Position numbers and translations under genes: made by a program. DNA of 64,000 bases from assembly GCA_030737875.1 (NCBI GenBank), contig CM060909.1, forward strand, positions 30,091,659 to 30,155,658, written 5' to 3'. The notes under the pieces are model-generated. The model saw only the letters and a list, made by a program, of their open reading frames with translations. It searched no databases and was not told the origin of the DNA. This DNA comes from Allium sativum. Its lineage: Eukaryota > Streptophyta > Magnoliopsida > Asparagales > Amaryllidaceae. Of the stretch, positions 45,453-58,100 are shown piece after piece (within the stretch, counting starts at the first letter, position 1; the number at the start of each line of letters is the position of its first letter).

Positions 45453-46369
45453 TGTAACAACCCGGAATTTTGGAACCAATTTAAAATATTTATTTTAGAA
45501 ATTTTAATGGATTTTAAACATTTAAAATAATTTATTTTAAATAATAATGATTAAAAATTTATTTAAATCGAAGTTAGAACGAATATTTTTAATTCAATCA
45601 TAAAAGGAGTTAGAAATAGCGCGGCAGTTTGAAAATTTGAATTGAAACTTTGACCCACTGTATAGGATGCAAAATAAATCAGATTTTAGTGAAACAAAAA
45701 ATATTTAAATCTATTTAAGAATATCTTTCCAAAGAATCTGAAAAATTAAAATTTCATAGCGGGAATCAAAAGTTATGGTCGGTTGAATATTCAGAATAGT
45801 CTCTGTAGAATTTAATATAGTATATAGCCCGTATAAATAGCCATTTTGCAAAGGACCTCCATTTTCGACGAAACCACTTTTATTAGATCCAGAATTTCTA
45901 TTTATTTCAAGGTTCCAATTTTCATAATTTTTGGAATTAATATGTGAGCATGGTAAATCAAAACGTGTTTTGTCAATTTCAGTCAATTTGGATCGACCAC
46001 AAAAAAGCCATTTTTCAAACGGTCTCCAAATTCGATGAAAATAATTTTGTTAGGACCGTATCATCAAAACATAGCCAGATATAATTTTTTTGTAATTTTT
46101 GGAGTCCGTATGTGACCCTGGTAAATTTAGATGTACCATCAAATTAAATAATTAAATAACTTATATTTTAAATTAAAGAAAAGTGGGCTGAGACGATCGA
46201 TTGACTGACGGGACCTAGCCCATTGGTTCTGGAATGGGGGCAATTGGGTAGGAACAACTTTTGCTGGGCTGAAATGGGAGTCGTTAAGGATTAATGGGCT
46301 AAAATCAATAATTAATAGAGTTTAATAATATTATATTACAAATATACACTAATCAAACCCTAATCCACT

Positions 46370-46775
46370 CTTACCCTGAGCCAGCCGCCATTCTTTGAAA
46401 TCAATGGCTAGGGCGTTCTAAAATTCAATCCATGAATTCTCTCAATCGCCTCTACAAAATTCGAAACTTCAAAAAGGAAATTGAAGAGTTTAGTGAGCTC
46501 TTGAAGATGGACGATGGAGATCGTCGCTAGTGAACCGATGTTGTCGGATTTCCCATTGAAAACCACACTGTTCATTGGTGGTTTGCAGTCCAGAGGGGGG
46601 TGCAAGTTGCACCATGATGAAGGCACGGGGAGAGTCGATGATGTCGGACGAGATGGTGGCGTCCGATCAAAGTCCGGTGGTGGCGTTGGTGGTGCGTTCT
46701 GGAGCAAAGAAGGTTGAAGTTGGGTTCAGTCTTGTACAGGCAACGATGTGGAAGAAAGGGTATTACCCTTAATTA
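46370..46775 (+). other. GC-rich island in the layer-1 3' LTR
   Basis: Counterpart of 7140..7545, including the 65-codon frame at 46575..46772. No recognised product. Confidence 0.4.
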
Positions 46776-47099
46776 TGTGATTAATAAATAAATAAATTAT
46801 ATAAAAGGTAATTAAATTTCAAAATTCTATAACTTTATCATGCATAAATGAAATCGAATGATTCCAGTTGCGACGGAACCGTAAATTCAAAATCTACATT
46901 TCAGATCTGACCGGGACAGAAAAGGAGCATGTTGGAAATTCAGACTAAATCAATGTGAGAATTCGATTTATTTATTTATTTTTAATTAAAAATAATTAAT
47001 TGTGATTTTTCTTCCGATTCGTTGTTAAATTCTAATTGATTGCCATATGTGATTTGATCTGGAATTATCATTGTTATGTAGATCTAATGATTTGGTGAT

Positions 47100-49350
47100 T
47101 GTTGTGATGAAAACAAATATATCATGTTTGTTATAACAAAATTGTTGAAAACAAATATGTCATTTTGTTATTATAAAATTGTTGTAAACAAATATATCAT
47201 TTTTGGTTATAATAAAATAGATGAAAACAAATATATCATTTCGTTGTGACAAAAGGATTGAAAACAAAAGTATATCATTTTTGTTGTAACCAAATAGTGA
47301 AACAAATTTATCAATTTCTGTTGAAACCTAAAAGTTGAAACAAAATTGTAATTATTGCCAAATTGTAAAGTTTAAACAAAAATATTCATTTTTGTCAATG
47401 TAAAGTAGTTAAACAAAAATATTCATTTTTGTCAATATAAAGTAGTTAAACAAAAATATTCATTTTTGTCAATATAGAGTAGTTAAACAAAAATATCCAT
47501 TTTTACCAATGTAGTGTAGTTGAAATAAAAACATTCATTTTCGTCAAATTAGAATTATTGAACAAAATATACACTTTTGTCAAATTATAAAAAATTGAAA
47601 CCAAATTTGTCACTTTTGTCAAAATGTAACAGTTGAAACAAAATTGCCATTTTTTGTTAAAATATAATGGTAAGAACAAAAATTTCATTTTTGTTAATTA
47701 GAATTGAGTTAGAACAAAAATTCCATTTTTGTCAAATAGATTTATGTTAAAAACAAAAATAACATTTTTGTTAAATAGATTTGTGTTAAAACAATAATAT
47801 CATTTTTGGTAAATAGAGATGTAAACAAACATATCACTTTTATTTGTTTTGTTGAGTTAGAATTATCGACAAAACAAACATATCACTTTTATTTGTTTTG
47901 TTGAGTTAGAATTGTTGACAAAACAAATATATCACTTTTATTTGTTTTGTTGAGTTGAAATTATCGACAAAACAAACATATCACTTTTATTTATTTTGTT
48001 GAATTAGAATTGTGGAGAAAACAAAGTTATTATTTTTATTGTTTTGTTGAGATAGATTAGTTGAATCAAAATATATACATTTTTGTCAAAATATACATTT
48101 TTGTCAAAATATACATTTTTGTCAAAAATAGATTAGTTGAACCAAAATACATTTTTGTATAAAAGATTAGTTGAATCAAAATATACATTTTTGGTCAAAA
48201 TAGATTAGTTGAACCAAAATTTTCATTTTTGTCAAATTATAATTGTGGAAACAAAAATTTTCATTTTGTCAAAATATGATGATTGAAAACGAAAATTACA
48301 TTTTTGTTAAGTAGATTTGAGTTAAAACAAAAATAATATTGTTGTTAAATAGATTGTGTCAAAACACAAATAATATTTTTGTTAAATAGGTTTGTGTCAA
48401 AACACAAATATCATTTTTGTTAAATAGGTTTGTGTCAAAACACAAATAGCATTTTTGGTAAATAGATTTGTGTTACAACAAAAATATTCATTTTGCTAAA
48501 TTAGAATTGTTAACAATATGAAATATTTTTAATATTCAATTTGTTAAACTAGAATTGTTAACAAAATGAAATTATCACTTTTAATCATTTTGTTAAACAA
48601 GAATTGTAAACTTAAAAGAAATCATCACTTATATTCATTTTGTTAAACTAGAATTGTTAACAAAATGAAATTATCACTTCTAATCATTTTGATTAAACTA
48701 GAATTGTCAACATAAATGCAATCACCACTTGTATTCATTTTGTTAAACTAGAATTGTTCACAAAAATGAAACTATCACTTGTAATCATTTTGTTGAAATA
48801 AAATTGTCAACAAAAATGAAAAATATCATTTTAATCATTTTGTTGAAATAGAATTGTCAACAAAATGAATGAATCACTTTATAATCATTTTGTTGAACTA
48901 GAATTGTCAACAAAAATGAGTGTATCACTTTTTATGCACTTTGTTGAAATAGAATTTGTATGCAAATTATAGAATCATTTTTTGACAATATATACATTAG
49001 AATTTGTGTATATATTAAAGGGACATTTCTATTGACAACATACACATTAGAATCTGTGTATAAATTAAAAACACATTTTTATTGTCAGAATATATATTAG
49101 AGTTTGTATATAAATTAAAATAAACATTTTTATGTGTGTCGTGTCACACATTGAAACTATAAACAAATAAAAATATTTCTTTTTATTTGTTAAAATATAA
49201 AATAGAAATTACGTACAAATAATGAAAATAAAAATTATCTTTTTATTTGTCACTAGCAAAGATGTCATGTAAATAAAATACTTATTTATTTGACATTATG
49301 AACATTTAGATGTGATATGCCAATAAAACAGTCTTTTATTTGACGTGTTA
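47100..49350 (+). repeat. Hairpin minisatellite of the layer-1 3' LTR
   Basis: About 2.2 kb of 35-55 bp units. Early units pair ACAAAAAT with ATTTTTGT. Middle units (47820..48010) carry CACTTTTATTTGTTTTGTTGA. Late units (48530..48960) carry AATCATTTTGTTGAA and TAGAATTGTCAAC. It shows what the 5' array looked like before insertion. Confidence 0.82.
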
Positions 49351-51038
49351 AACATGTTAGTAGAATCGTCGAATGATTTATATTTGTATATAATATTATA
49401 TATATAAATATAAATTAAAATTAAAGGAATCGCGCGCGGTAGTTCGCGTTTCGGAATCGTAACTTCAAATGATTATACCGAAAGATCCGACCATCGGATT
49501 TTCCCGAAACTGGAACCGTTAGGACTGCTTTGGGAAGATCTTTCAAATGATATAAATTTTGTTAAAATCCAATGGTTAGATTTCGAGAAAAGTGTAAATT
49601 AAATTTCGATAAAAACAGCACCAGGGCCACCTATTGACCCGAAGCGTCATTAAATTAAATTAGGATATTTTTATATAAATTAAAATAGCAATAAATCATT
49701 ATAAAATAATATTAACGATATGCAATGATTTAAATTATATTTACACGAGAATTATTTGAAAAGACCGAGTTCAATCTCATTTCAAATAATTATGCGATGA
49801 TTTAAATCGAAGATATTGAAGATGGTGATTGAAGACCGGAGATCTTCACATCGAATGGACGACTACTGATGCCCGGGATTGGTTAGCTCCCAGTAAAGGG
49901 TTAAAAGTGGTAGTTTATCCAGACTTACTTGTAGATTGTCCGGATATGCGAGCACCTATCTTCCGTATTGGACATAGGGGACGAGGAATAAGGTGTCTTC
50001 GGTTTCGTTCCGACCTAGAACAGACTTGTAAATGGATGTGTGTATGACATTGAATTTCATTCCATGTAAATTGGTTTCTATTTAATATATATATCTGTTT
50101 GGTGGTGGAGAATTTATTCTCTTGCTTAACACCCTTCTCTGAGACGCACGAGCTCAGAAGTTATATATTATTAGTTATCGATCGCATGAACTGTCAATGT
50201 GGCATGCTAAGATGCAAATGATCGAGGCTTTTGTTGAAAAGCAGGGCCTTGTAGTTGATGATCAAAGCACGACATGTTTTGGCGTAGCTTTGTGTATAGC
50301 GTTACTTCGCGATCCTCACACCCTGGTATGTGCAAAAACGGGATAAGGGAACGCAGGGAGTGCACACGTTGCTTCTTACTAGAAGTGGTATCAGGGTTTC
50401 ACAAGCCCTGACATTTTACTTATGTGGATGATGGATTACGAGGCCTCGGTTATATTGGTCGATAGTGACCAATTTATAGGTTCAATAGTACCGGGAAGCG
50501 TGTGTTCAGGAATTGCCAATCCACTCAAGTATTTGTGGACCGGCCCTGCAGCATCCAAGGGTTCGCCAGTGTCTGAATCCTGAGACATTGCTAGAGTGTC
50601 TCGAATCGGTAAGGAGATCGTTCCTAGCCTTGACTCATGATGGAAATCCAACTTCCAATACGAGACCATGCGATTTTGATTGTAAAACTAGTATGGCAAC
50701 ATAGTAGGATGTGGTACTATGCCGTCTATGATTGATACATTATGATTGAAATGTTTTTGAAACATACACTAATAATAATATCAAATCCGTTTTTATTGTA
50801 TCAAGCATTTTTTACCCTCATAAGGTAAAACTCTATCCTCCGGTTTGCGTTGCATTGTGTGATGGGACTTGAGTCTTATAATGGTTTCATTTTTCTAAAA
50901 AGCATTGCGTTGTTTAACGATTTACTTTATTTATGCACTGGCAATCCAATGGAGTAAACCTGTTCCGCGTTAGCGGCATGGTCCTGTGATTTGCCATATT
51001 ATTAGATAAGTTAATTTTAACTGTTAGATTTCTCATAT

Positions 51039-51052
51039 CAGTCCCATGACTG
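51039..51052 (+). other. Conserved U5 hairpin, layer-1 3' LTR
   Basis: CAGTC-CCAT-GACTG, 379 bp from the LTR end. Confidence 0.62.
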
Positions 51053-51431
51053 ACCCGTGGTTTGTTTCACTTGCAAACTCGAGTGTCCATATTTTCCACA
51101 CGGGCAGTCGAGTAGCTTATTTTGCAGATATATCGAGCAAGATTCTGGATCGAAGCTTAAAGCTATGTCCAGAGCATCGGTAGTCTTCTGCTGTATCAGT
51201 CTATTAGTTCCACTACACTGTATTAAATTCGTTGTACTTTATCTTCCGCTGTATTATATTCATTGTACTCTGATAGTTTGTACTCTGATGTAACATTAAT
51301 GTAATGTTTATAAAATTCTTCTGTTATTTGTTCTGATGTTATGTATGCCCAAAGTTAGCGTATTCAGTTTTTTGAACGGTCTTGGTCGATTTTGCGATCG
51401 ATTAGGTCTGGGCGAAATTCGAAACATTACA

Positions 51432-51436
51432 AGTAA
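51432..51436. repeat. TSD of the layer-1 element, right copy (AGTAA)
   Basis: Matches 6273..6277. Confidence 0.88.
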
Positions 51437-51598
51437 TGTATTCAGGTAATGATCGAATTAGATATTGCATATGGATGATTCATGTTCATTATACGATCTT
51501 AAGAGATTATCAAGTAATTTTGGGTACTGTTTTCGAAGATGGGGCAGGGATGAAACCTCGGAGATGAAAATCTTTAAAGGGGAAAGAATGTAACAGCT
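51437..51598 (+). other. Interior remnant and polypurine tract of an older Ty3/gypsy element
   Basis: ACCTCGGAGATGAAAATC followed by AAAGGGGAAAGAA (51586..51598) resembles the Tekay-like pre-LTR block at 20600..20634. It marks the end of an older element into which layer 1 may have inserted. No coding sequence survives. Confidence 0.6.
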
Positions 51599-53579
51599 AA
51601 AAAATTTATCAATTTAATTTATGAATATTTAGTTTACTTAAATATTTGATTTTTTTTCTTTTAATCATTAAATTTTAATGTTAGTTAATGACTAAGAATT
51701 TTCTGTAATCATCCAAATAATGGTTTAAACTAGTTTTATAGTCTTTTTAAATTTACATAATAGTTTAATTTTATTATAAACATAAATATGTATTTTGTTG
51801 CAAACATTATTTTGAAAATATGTTAATATATATATATAATTTAATTAAAAAGGAAAATTTATATAAATTGGCATAGATTAATTTATGTAGTAAACATGTT
51901 TTAAAAAGATGAAAATTTAAAATATAGAAATGATGATTTAGGATTTAATTGTAATTTAAGTTATTTTATTTAAACTTACATTTTAATTTACTTAAATTGA
52001 TGTTTAGTTCATAAATAGGTTAAATTACATTTTCTATTTTGATTTTTAGTACTTTGATTTATTTATTTTTAAATAAAAGAAAAGTATAATGTGATGTTTA
52101 GCAAATAAAAAATTATTCAAATTTTATAAAAAGGAAACATTATCATGTTTAAGTACCTTTATTTAATAAAAAAATACTAAAGAAATAAAAAATTAGCAAA
52201 TACATTGTTTTTTACTCAACACTTACCATCCCATTTAGTATTGTGTACTAGGTTGTACTTTAGGTAGATATTTTAAATGATGTAAGATCATTTTGGGTGT
52301 TTTTTGCTTTTATTTTATTTTATAAATTAGTTCTCCACTTTATTATCTTTATATGCACACACTTAAAAGCATTTTGTTTCACCGTTTCTTTTTTTTCTTC
52401 TCAAAGTTTATGTTAATGGCAGCCTCTAAAAAATATAAAAAAGCAAGGCAATAAGCAAATTTTATACAATTTTTTTACTGCAAGCAAACATGGAAAGTCA
52501 GTAATCAAATAACTTTAAATTTTATTTTTGAATGACATGTTTTATAAACCATGTTCGGAGCTCATCGGGTTTTCCTTTTCGTTTTCTTATTTTTGGTAAA
52601 ATTTGGATCAAATGGGATGTGTCTTAGCAGTGATGGATTAAAGATTGTGGCCATGTCTGCTTTGCGCTCAATGAGGGCTTGACGAAGAGGGGAACAAGGG
52701 TAATGATAGGTAATTCAGAGAGTTGCGTTAAGTTCGTTGTGGCAAGGAGCAGCTCCAACAACATTTAGGAGGGGTGTGGTTCAGTATTTAATATCATGAC
52801 ATTTTTTGGATTTGCCTACAGTTTTAATTAGGTCAGAGGGCCGCAATGAAGACGGAAGGTCTTGAGGTAGCAGTGAGATTTGAAAAAAGTCGAGGAAGTA
52901 AATGCAGAATTGATGCTAACCTCGTAATGATCGATCGCCGATTGATAAGGAGAAGGACATGCATAGGTTGTGCAATGTTTAGGCTATAGGCTTTTGAAAT
53001 GAAAAGGGAAGAAGGAGGTAATGTTGAAGGCGGGTCTGGTTGGTAGCATCAATGGGTTAGGCCTACAGCTTTTGGTGAGATACTCTTATTAGTAAAATAC
53101 TAATCAATATGGTGTTGAAATTAGAAGCTGCATATCTTACTTGTTTTAAATCCAATCGATGCACAAAATTTTATATTAAGTTTGTATTAATGAAGTTCGC
53201 ATCAAGTGTAGATTTTTGACCACTTTGGACAAGTGGAAATTTATGATATTTAAAAGCAGATAAGTTTTAAACAATATTATTTTAAATAATAACGTCGTTT
53301 AAATCACACTTAAATTTTTTATTTTTTATTTAGCTGAATAAAATACTGTCGAGTTAATTCGAGTAACATAGATCATTATGGAAATCTATTGAACAGATTA
53401 AAACCTTATTTTGTCTTTGTTAAGTGACAGTTTAAATCATGCGATTAACTGTTATTAGTATTGATTAATATGGACTAAAGAGTAAATTGACTATTAATGG
53501 TTGATTGTCACGTGCCAAACCTTTGTAACTAGCCATATTGTATGCGACATCGATTTGTGTACTCATTTGGATGTGGAAA
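51599..53579 (+). mobile_element. Probable degenerate 3' LTR of the older element
   Basis: It starts TGTAACAGC right after the polypurine tract. The region is very AT-rich, with a GC-richer island at about 52560..53060, paralleling the island layout of the other LTRs. The 3' end is not clear and is placed where another LTR start appears. No partner LTR is seen in the window, and no TSD. Confidence 0.45.
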
Positions 53580-53699
53580 TGTAACAACCCTGAATTTTGG
53601 AACAAATTTAAAATTTTAATTTAATCTATTTTAATGAATTTTGGATACAACTTGCTAATTTTTTCTCGACAAAATTTGAGAATAATTTATGTAACGAAC
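53580..53699 (+). mobile_element. First 120 bp of another layer-1-type LTR
   Basis: It starts TGTAACAACCCTG and follows the layer-1 LTR start with substitutions. It is cut at 53699 by the next element; the rest presumably lies beyond the window. Confidence 0.65.
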
Positions 53700-54116
53700 T
53701 GGGATTTTCGACTCCGAAAATCGACACAAAACACAGAGTCGACCAATCAGACATCGAAAACACCGGATCATTTAGAGAAAGAAGTTAGAGGGTGAGAAAA
53801 GAAAGAAAGAAAATTAGAATAGAAGAAGAAGAACACAGCTGAACATAATCAGAGTAATCACGAATCTCAGAGCGGAACAAATAAAATATATTATATAACA
53901 TAATCTTGAATACAAAATTTGTATCATACATACATACCATCATCAGAGCACAATACAATATTTGATACAGCGGAAATAACTCTAGATAACTAACGGTGAA
54001 GCCTCCTGCTTCCAGCTCCTCTAAGTGTATCTGTAAAAGCCTGAAACACTTGACTGCGTATACAAAATTTGGGCACCCAAGAGTTTAGGAAAAACAAAAC
54101 AAAATAAACTCTGGGT

Positions 54117-54130
54117 CAGTCATGGGACTG
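54117..54130 (-). other. Conserved U5 hairpin, third element left LTR
   Basis: Minus strand CAGTC-CCAT-GACTG, 417 bp from the LTR 3' end. The second stem GAGTTTA/TAAACTC lies at 54081..54111. Confidence 0.65.
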
Positions 54131-55624
54131 GTGTGAGTAAACTCCAACCATATGGTTTAACTTCAAAAAAAAAAAATCTTTTGAAAGAAAAGGATAATAG
54201 TAAGACCAGTCCACACATAAACATGGACGGTTTTTACCTTACTATAACCGAAAATATTTTGATATCAAAATCCAGTGATATTATAATAATGTCTAATCAA
54301 GTAAATAACCAAATAGCAGAACGCTTGCATCTCACGCTCTACATACATAGTATAAAATCAAAAACCGCAGGGCGCTTATTGGATATTGGATTCGAACTAT
54401 GACAAGGTATGGGACCACCTTCCGATGATGTATCTCTAGAGGCGAATACACCTGGGTTCAACAAGAACGTCTTGCAACCCGGCCCATACATGACCGACCA
54501 CTCATTTCGCTTGAGTGTATCGAATGTATATCACCAACGGTTGGGCTCAAACCACCGTTTCTCGAATGGGCAGAATCGATAAATTAAGAAACAAAAGGAA
54601 TTTCTCTAGATAGGTGATTATACATCCTAATGGGAGCGACCCACACAGCCATGCTGCCTGCCCGATTTTTGTCATTTCCTGGTTGTGAAGCTTGAGGCTA
54701 CATCTACCTTTTAGAACACCTGGCCACCATACACTTTGAATGCCACATCGTCAAACCCATTAAATCACTAGTTGATCTTCTCAAAGATATTATGGGTATA
54801 AAAGCTAAGAGAAACGAATTTCTCTGCCACCAGACGTAATACCTTGAAAAGATCGTCTTATGTGACCGTAGGAATACTATGTCAGACATTCGTCCATACA
54901 AGTTGTCCTAGGACTGGACAAACAGAAAGCACCATCCTAAAACAGGACGACCCTTGCATTTCACTCCGTCTTCAATTTTCTTCAGCATAATCAAATTCGT
55001 AGCGCTTAAGCCTATACGGAGTGGTTTCCGGATAATATATCCAACCGGTCTCTCCGTATTGACAACGATGGTCAAAACACTTCGATAGTCGGTTATTTAA
55101 CTATCGAAGTAAAAACAACATCCATTCAAACATCACACCTCGCTGGCCCTTTCTAATATTTTCCCCTTTCCTATATCTTCCTAGATATTTTCTCAAAGCT
55201 CGTTAAGCCCTTCACGCTATGGAAAACATTTCCAAAAATTATAAACCCTTATTCTTCCATATTCTTGAAACCATATGTCGTTAACTTTCGAAAACATTTC
55301 TCGCTTTTACACACTTCTTATTTTTTTATATACGCATTATCTATATTGGAAAATATTTCCAATTCCCAATATAACCATTTAATTCTATAATGATTGCTTT
55401 TCAAACAAAATTCACTTTAAACCGCGAATGTATTTTCTCATAGAAATTGATCTCATTAAATCAAACTAACTTGGTTTTAACAATAAATATCACTATCGAT
55501 TATATACACACAATTCGACAAAGCCAAATCCAACTATATCACTTCTTCGGAAAGACATAATTATTTCCTTATCACTTAGCTAAGTGAGTTTCAAACCTCT
55601 CTAGGGAATAGTGCTATATCTAAT

Positions 55625-55805
55625 AATCATGCTTAAGCTTGGTCAGCAGTGCTAATTTATTGTTATAGTTCAAAAACTTGTCATACGTTGTAATATTCTC
55701 CTTTATAACTAATCTCAACATATTAGTCACGCTTAAGCCTAGTCAACAGCGTTATTTTATCGCTATAGTTCAAACACTTACAATACGCTGCTATATTCCA
55801 CTTTA
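55625..55805 (-). repeat. Duplicated 113-bp unit in the third element LTR
   Basis: Two diverged copies share GCTTAAGC, GGTCA or AGTCA, TATAGTTCAAA, and CTTTATAACTAATCTC. The right LTR has the same duplication at about 62890..63080. Confidence 0.6.
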
Positions 55806-55817
55806 TAACTAATCTCT

Positions 55818-55920
55818 ACATCTCTTTCCGTTACAAAAATCTTGACATCTCTTTCTGTTACAAAATCTTGACATCTTTTTCCGTTACAAAAATCCTGACA
55901 TCTCTTTCCGTTACAAACAA
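55818..55920 (-). repeat. 28-bp ACATCTCTTTCCGTTACAAA repeats
   Basis: Four units separated by AATCTTG or AATCCTG. The right LTR copy is at about 63083..63185. Confidence 0.85.
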
Positions 55921-58078
55921 ATACCATCCTTCGATAATAGTGAAGCCATTCAAGTTGGGGTATTTTAATTACCTCTCAGACCTTGATCAACAACATTCTT
56001 ACCTTAGAATAGATATAAGTTTGTAACTCTAACCCCTTATACTTTAAAATCCGTAAACGTGCTTCTTGCTATATTTTAGATATGGTTTTATGACGCCATA
56101 TCCTTATTTTGAAAAACTCGGTTATTTACATTAGCTTATACAAATCCATTTTTAAACATTTCTCTCCGCTTCGTCTTTCTTAGAAAATCCCTTATTAAAC
56201 ATTCCTCTTCGCTTTGTCTTCGTTTGACAAATCCCTTATACTTTAAAATCTTATTTAAACTAAATTAACTATTCATTAATTTATTACATTAGATTAATCA
56301 GCCCAATCTAATTTAATTAAATAACCAATTACTGATCAAAACAGTTTGCTTGGTAAATATTTAGCCATGATTAACCCACTAATCAATTCTAACAAATCTT
56401 TTCATTTTGAATAAATAACATTTACTAATCCAAATAATTTCACTTGTATCGATTACTATAAAAATAATAATTTATTTCTAAATAATCTCATTTACTATTA
56501 AATAAACAATAATCGATTCTAACTAATCTTACTTAATATGAAATCAACCATAATCTATTTGTAAATATCTCATTTAATTGTTCTTAAAACAACAAATTCT
56601 TGTTATTAATCATTAAGTTATTCTCCGCCTACTTACTTATTAATCTTATTAATATAAGAATCCACTTTACCAAATCATTTAGTAAGTATGGTGAAACACG
56701 TGCTTCGCACACGGTGGGATTTTGGTAAAACAATAGCGGTTAAAACAAATGATACATTTATGGTTGGTTGTTGCCACTATCTTAATCGATATCATCTATT
56801 GATTTAATAAAAATAACGTTTGAATTTCCATTCAACGCTAATATCAACACAAGGTTTCAAAAGTCATTTGGGTTCAAACAGTGCATCTATATAAAACAAA
56901 CAGTACATATAAATATTGAGGAATCCGGTTGGATTCCTCCAACCGGTTTCCTGCATCCACCGATGTTAGTCAACAATTAACACTGATTCCATACTAGGAA
57001 ATATTATAATCGATGGAATCAGTCCAACCAATGATGTGTATATATGCAACGATATATAATTCAACCAATTTAATTGTAATCTACCGAAGCGACCATCACA
57101 TAACGTTCAACCAATATTTAAAATATAATGATAATATTTTAAAATAGAACAGAGTTAGTGAATTTACTCACCTTTGCGCGTTAACCGTCAAAAACGATTT
57201 GCGTCAGTCGATTAAATCAGGCGTTCAGTTTTGTACCTTTCGAGCTTCGTGACCCTATACCGTTTTTCACGTTGTCATCGTCGCTCTCCTAAGTGATAAA
57301 ACGTGAAACTTGGTCCATCATTTTTCCAGTTCAATCTTCCATCTCCAACTTCAATGCCGCCGTCACCTTGATAAGCTAGACCCTGCTTGACCGACCATGC
57401 TGGAACCACTTGCGCCAGCGACCGACAACGTCCGTGAATAAATGAAAACTCCTCCCATAGTCTTTCTTTTCTCACTACTTGCTTGACATTCATCCACACC
57501 CCTTTATATATTTTTATTTATTTTGACCAACGCAATTTTCTTTCGAACTCCTTTCGATCAGTGCGGATATCACCACGTTTCCATCTTCTCCTTCGAAATC
57601 CTACCTCAAATCAAGATCCAAGCTTCCTTTCCCTTAACAGTTTTTCAAACAAACAATTTCCTCCCTATGCACAATAACGTCACCGACCCTTCTCGAACCC
57701 CACCTCATATTCTCTGGCTACTTCACTTTTTCCATGTTCAACGTGTTGCATATGCACGTGTGACACCCCAATGTTATGTACCCTCACCAGCTTTGAATTA
57801 CCACACACCACTTTCCTTTGGTTTCCCCATTCTATTCACCCAAACCCCATCCTTTTTCCACTACAGTATCTCCAACGCAAACTCCCAAAACAATCTCCTA
57901 CCCGTTCATCCCTATACACTGTCACTTGCTTTAAGACATGCCACTCCTGTACGACCGCATGAAACACTCCCTCTTGAACAAATTTCCGCTCCAACACCTT
58001 ATTTTGCCTCACGTATACACATCCTTGCACCGCACAAGCTCCCTGGGTTTTGTTTTTGGAAGAAAACAACGTCTCTTA

Positions 58079-58100
58079 TATATATATATATATATATATT
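58079..58100. repeat. TA microsatellite
   Basis: A run of TA dinucleotides of about 22 bp in the LTR island. Confidence 0.85.

Larger units (their letters stand above)
6278..51431 (+). mobile_element. Layer-1 giant-LTR, minimal-interior non-autonomous LTR retrotransposon (nested host)
   Basis: The 5' LTR (6278..10646 plus 41937..45053, interrupted) is about 5.9 kb once insertions are removed. The interior is 399 bp (45054..45452) and the 3' LTR (45453..51431) is 5979 bp. A 5-bp TSD (AGTAA) flanks the whole. The primer binding site, polypurine tract and TG...CA-type ends place it in Ty3/gypsy. No gag or pol is present, so it must have moved with proteins supplied in trans. The LTRs differ by about 7% in a 250-bp sample (44041.. 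against 50421..), so it is the oldest datable layer. Its 5' LTR was later hit by a LINE and by the element that became the solo LTR. Confidence 0.9.
45453..51431 (+). mobile_element. Layer-1 3' LTR (uninterrupted, 5979 bp)
   Basis: It starts TGTAACAACCCGG and ends GAAACATTACA, with the TSD following. It serves as the uninterrupted reference for the broken 5' LTR. Contents: U3 to about 46330 (TATA decayed), a GC-rich island (46370..46775), a hairpin minisatellite (47100..49350), a unique block (49400..50700) and the U5 hairpin (51039). Confidence 0.93.
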
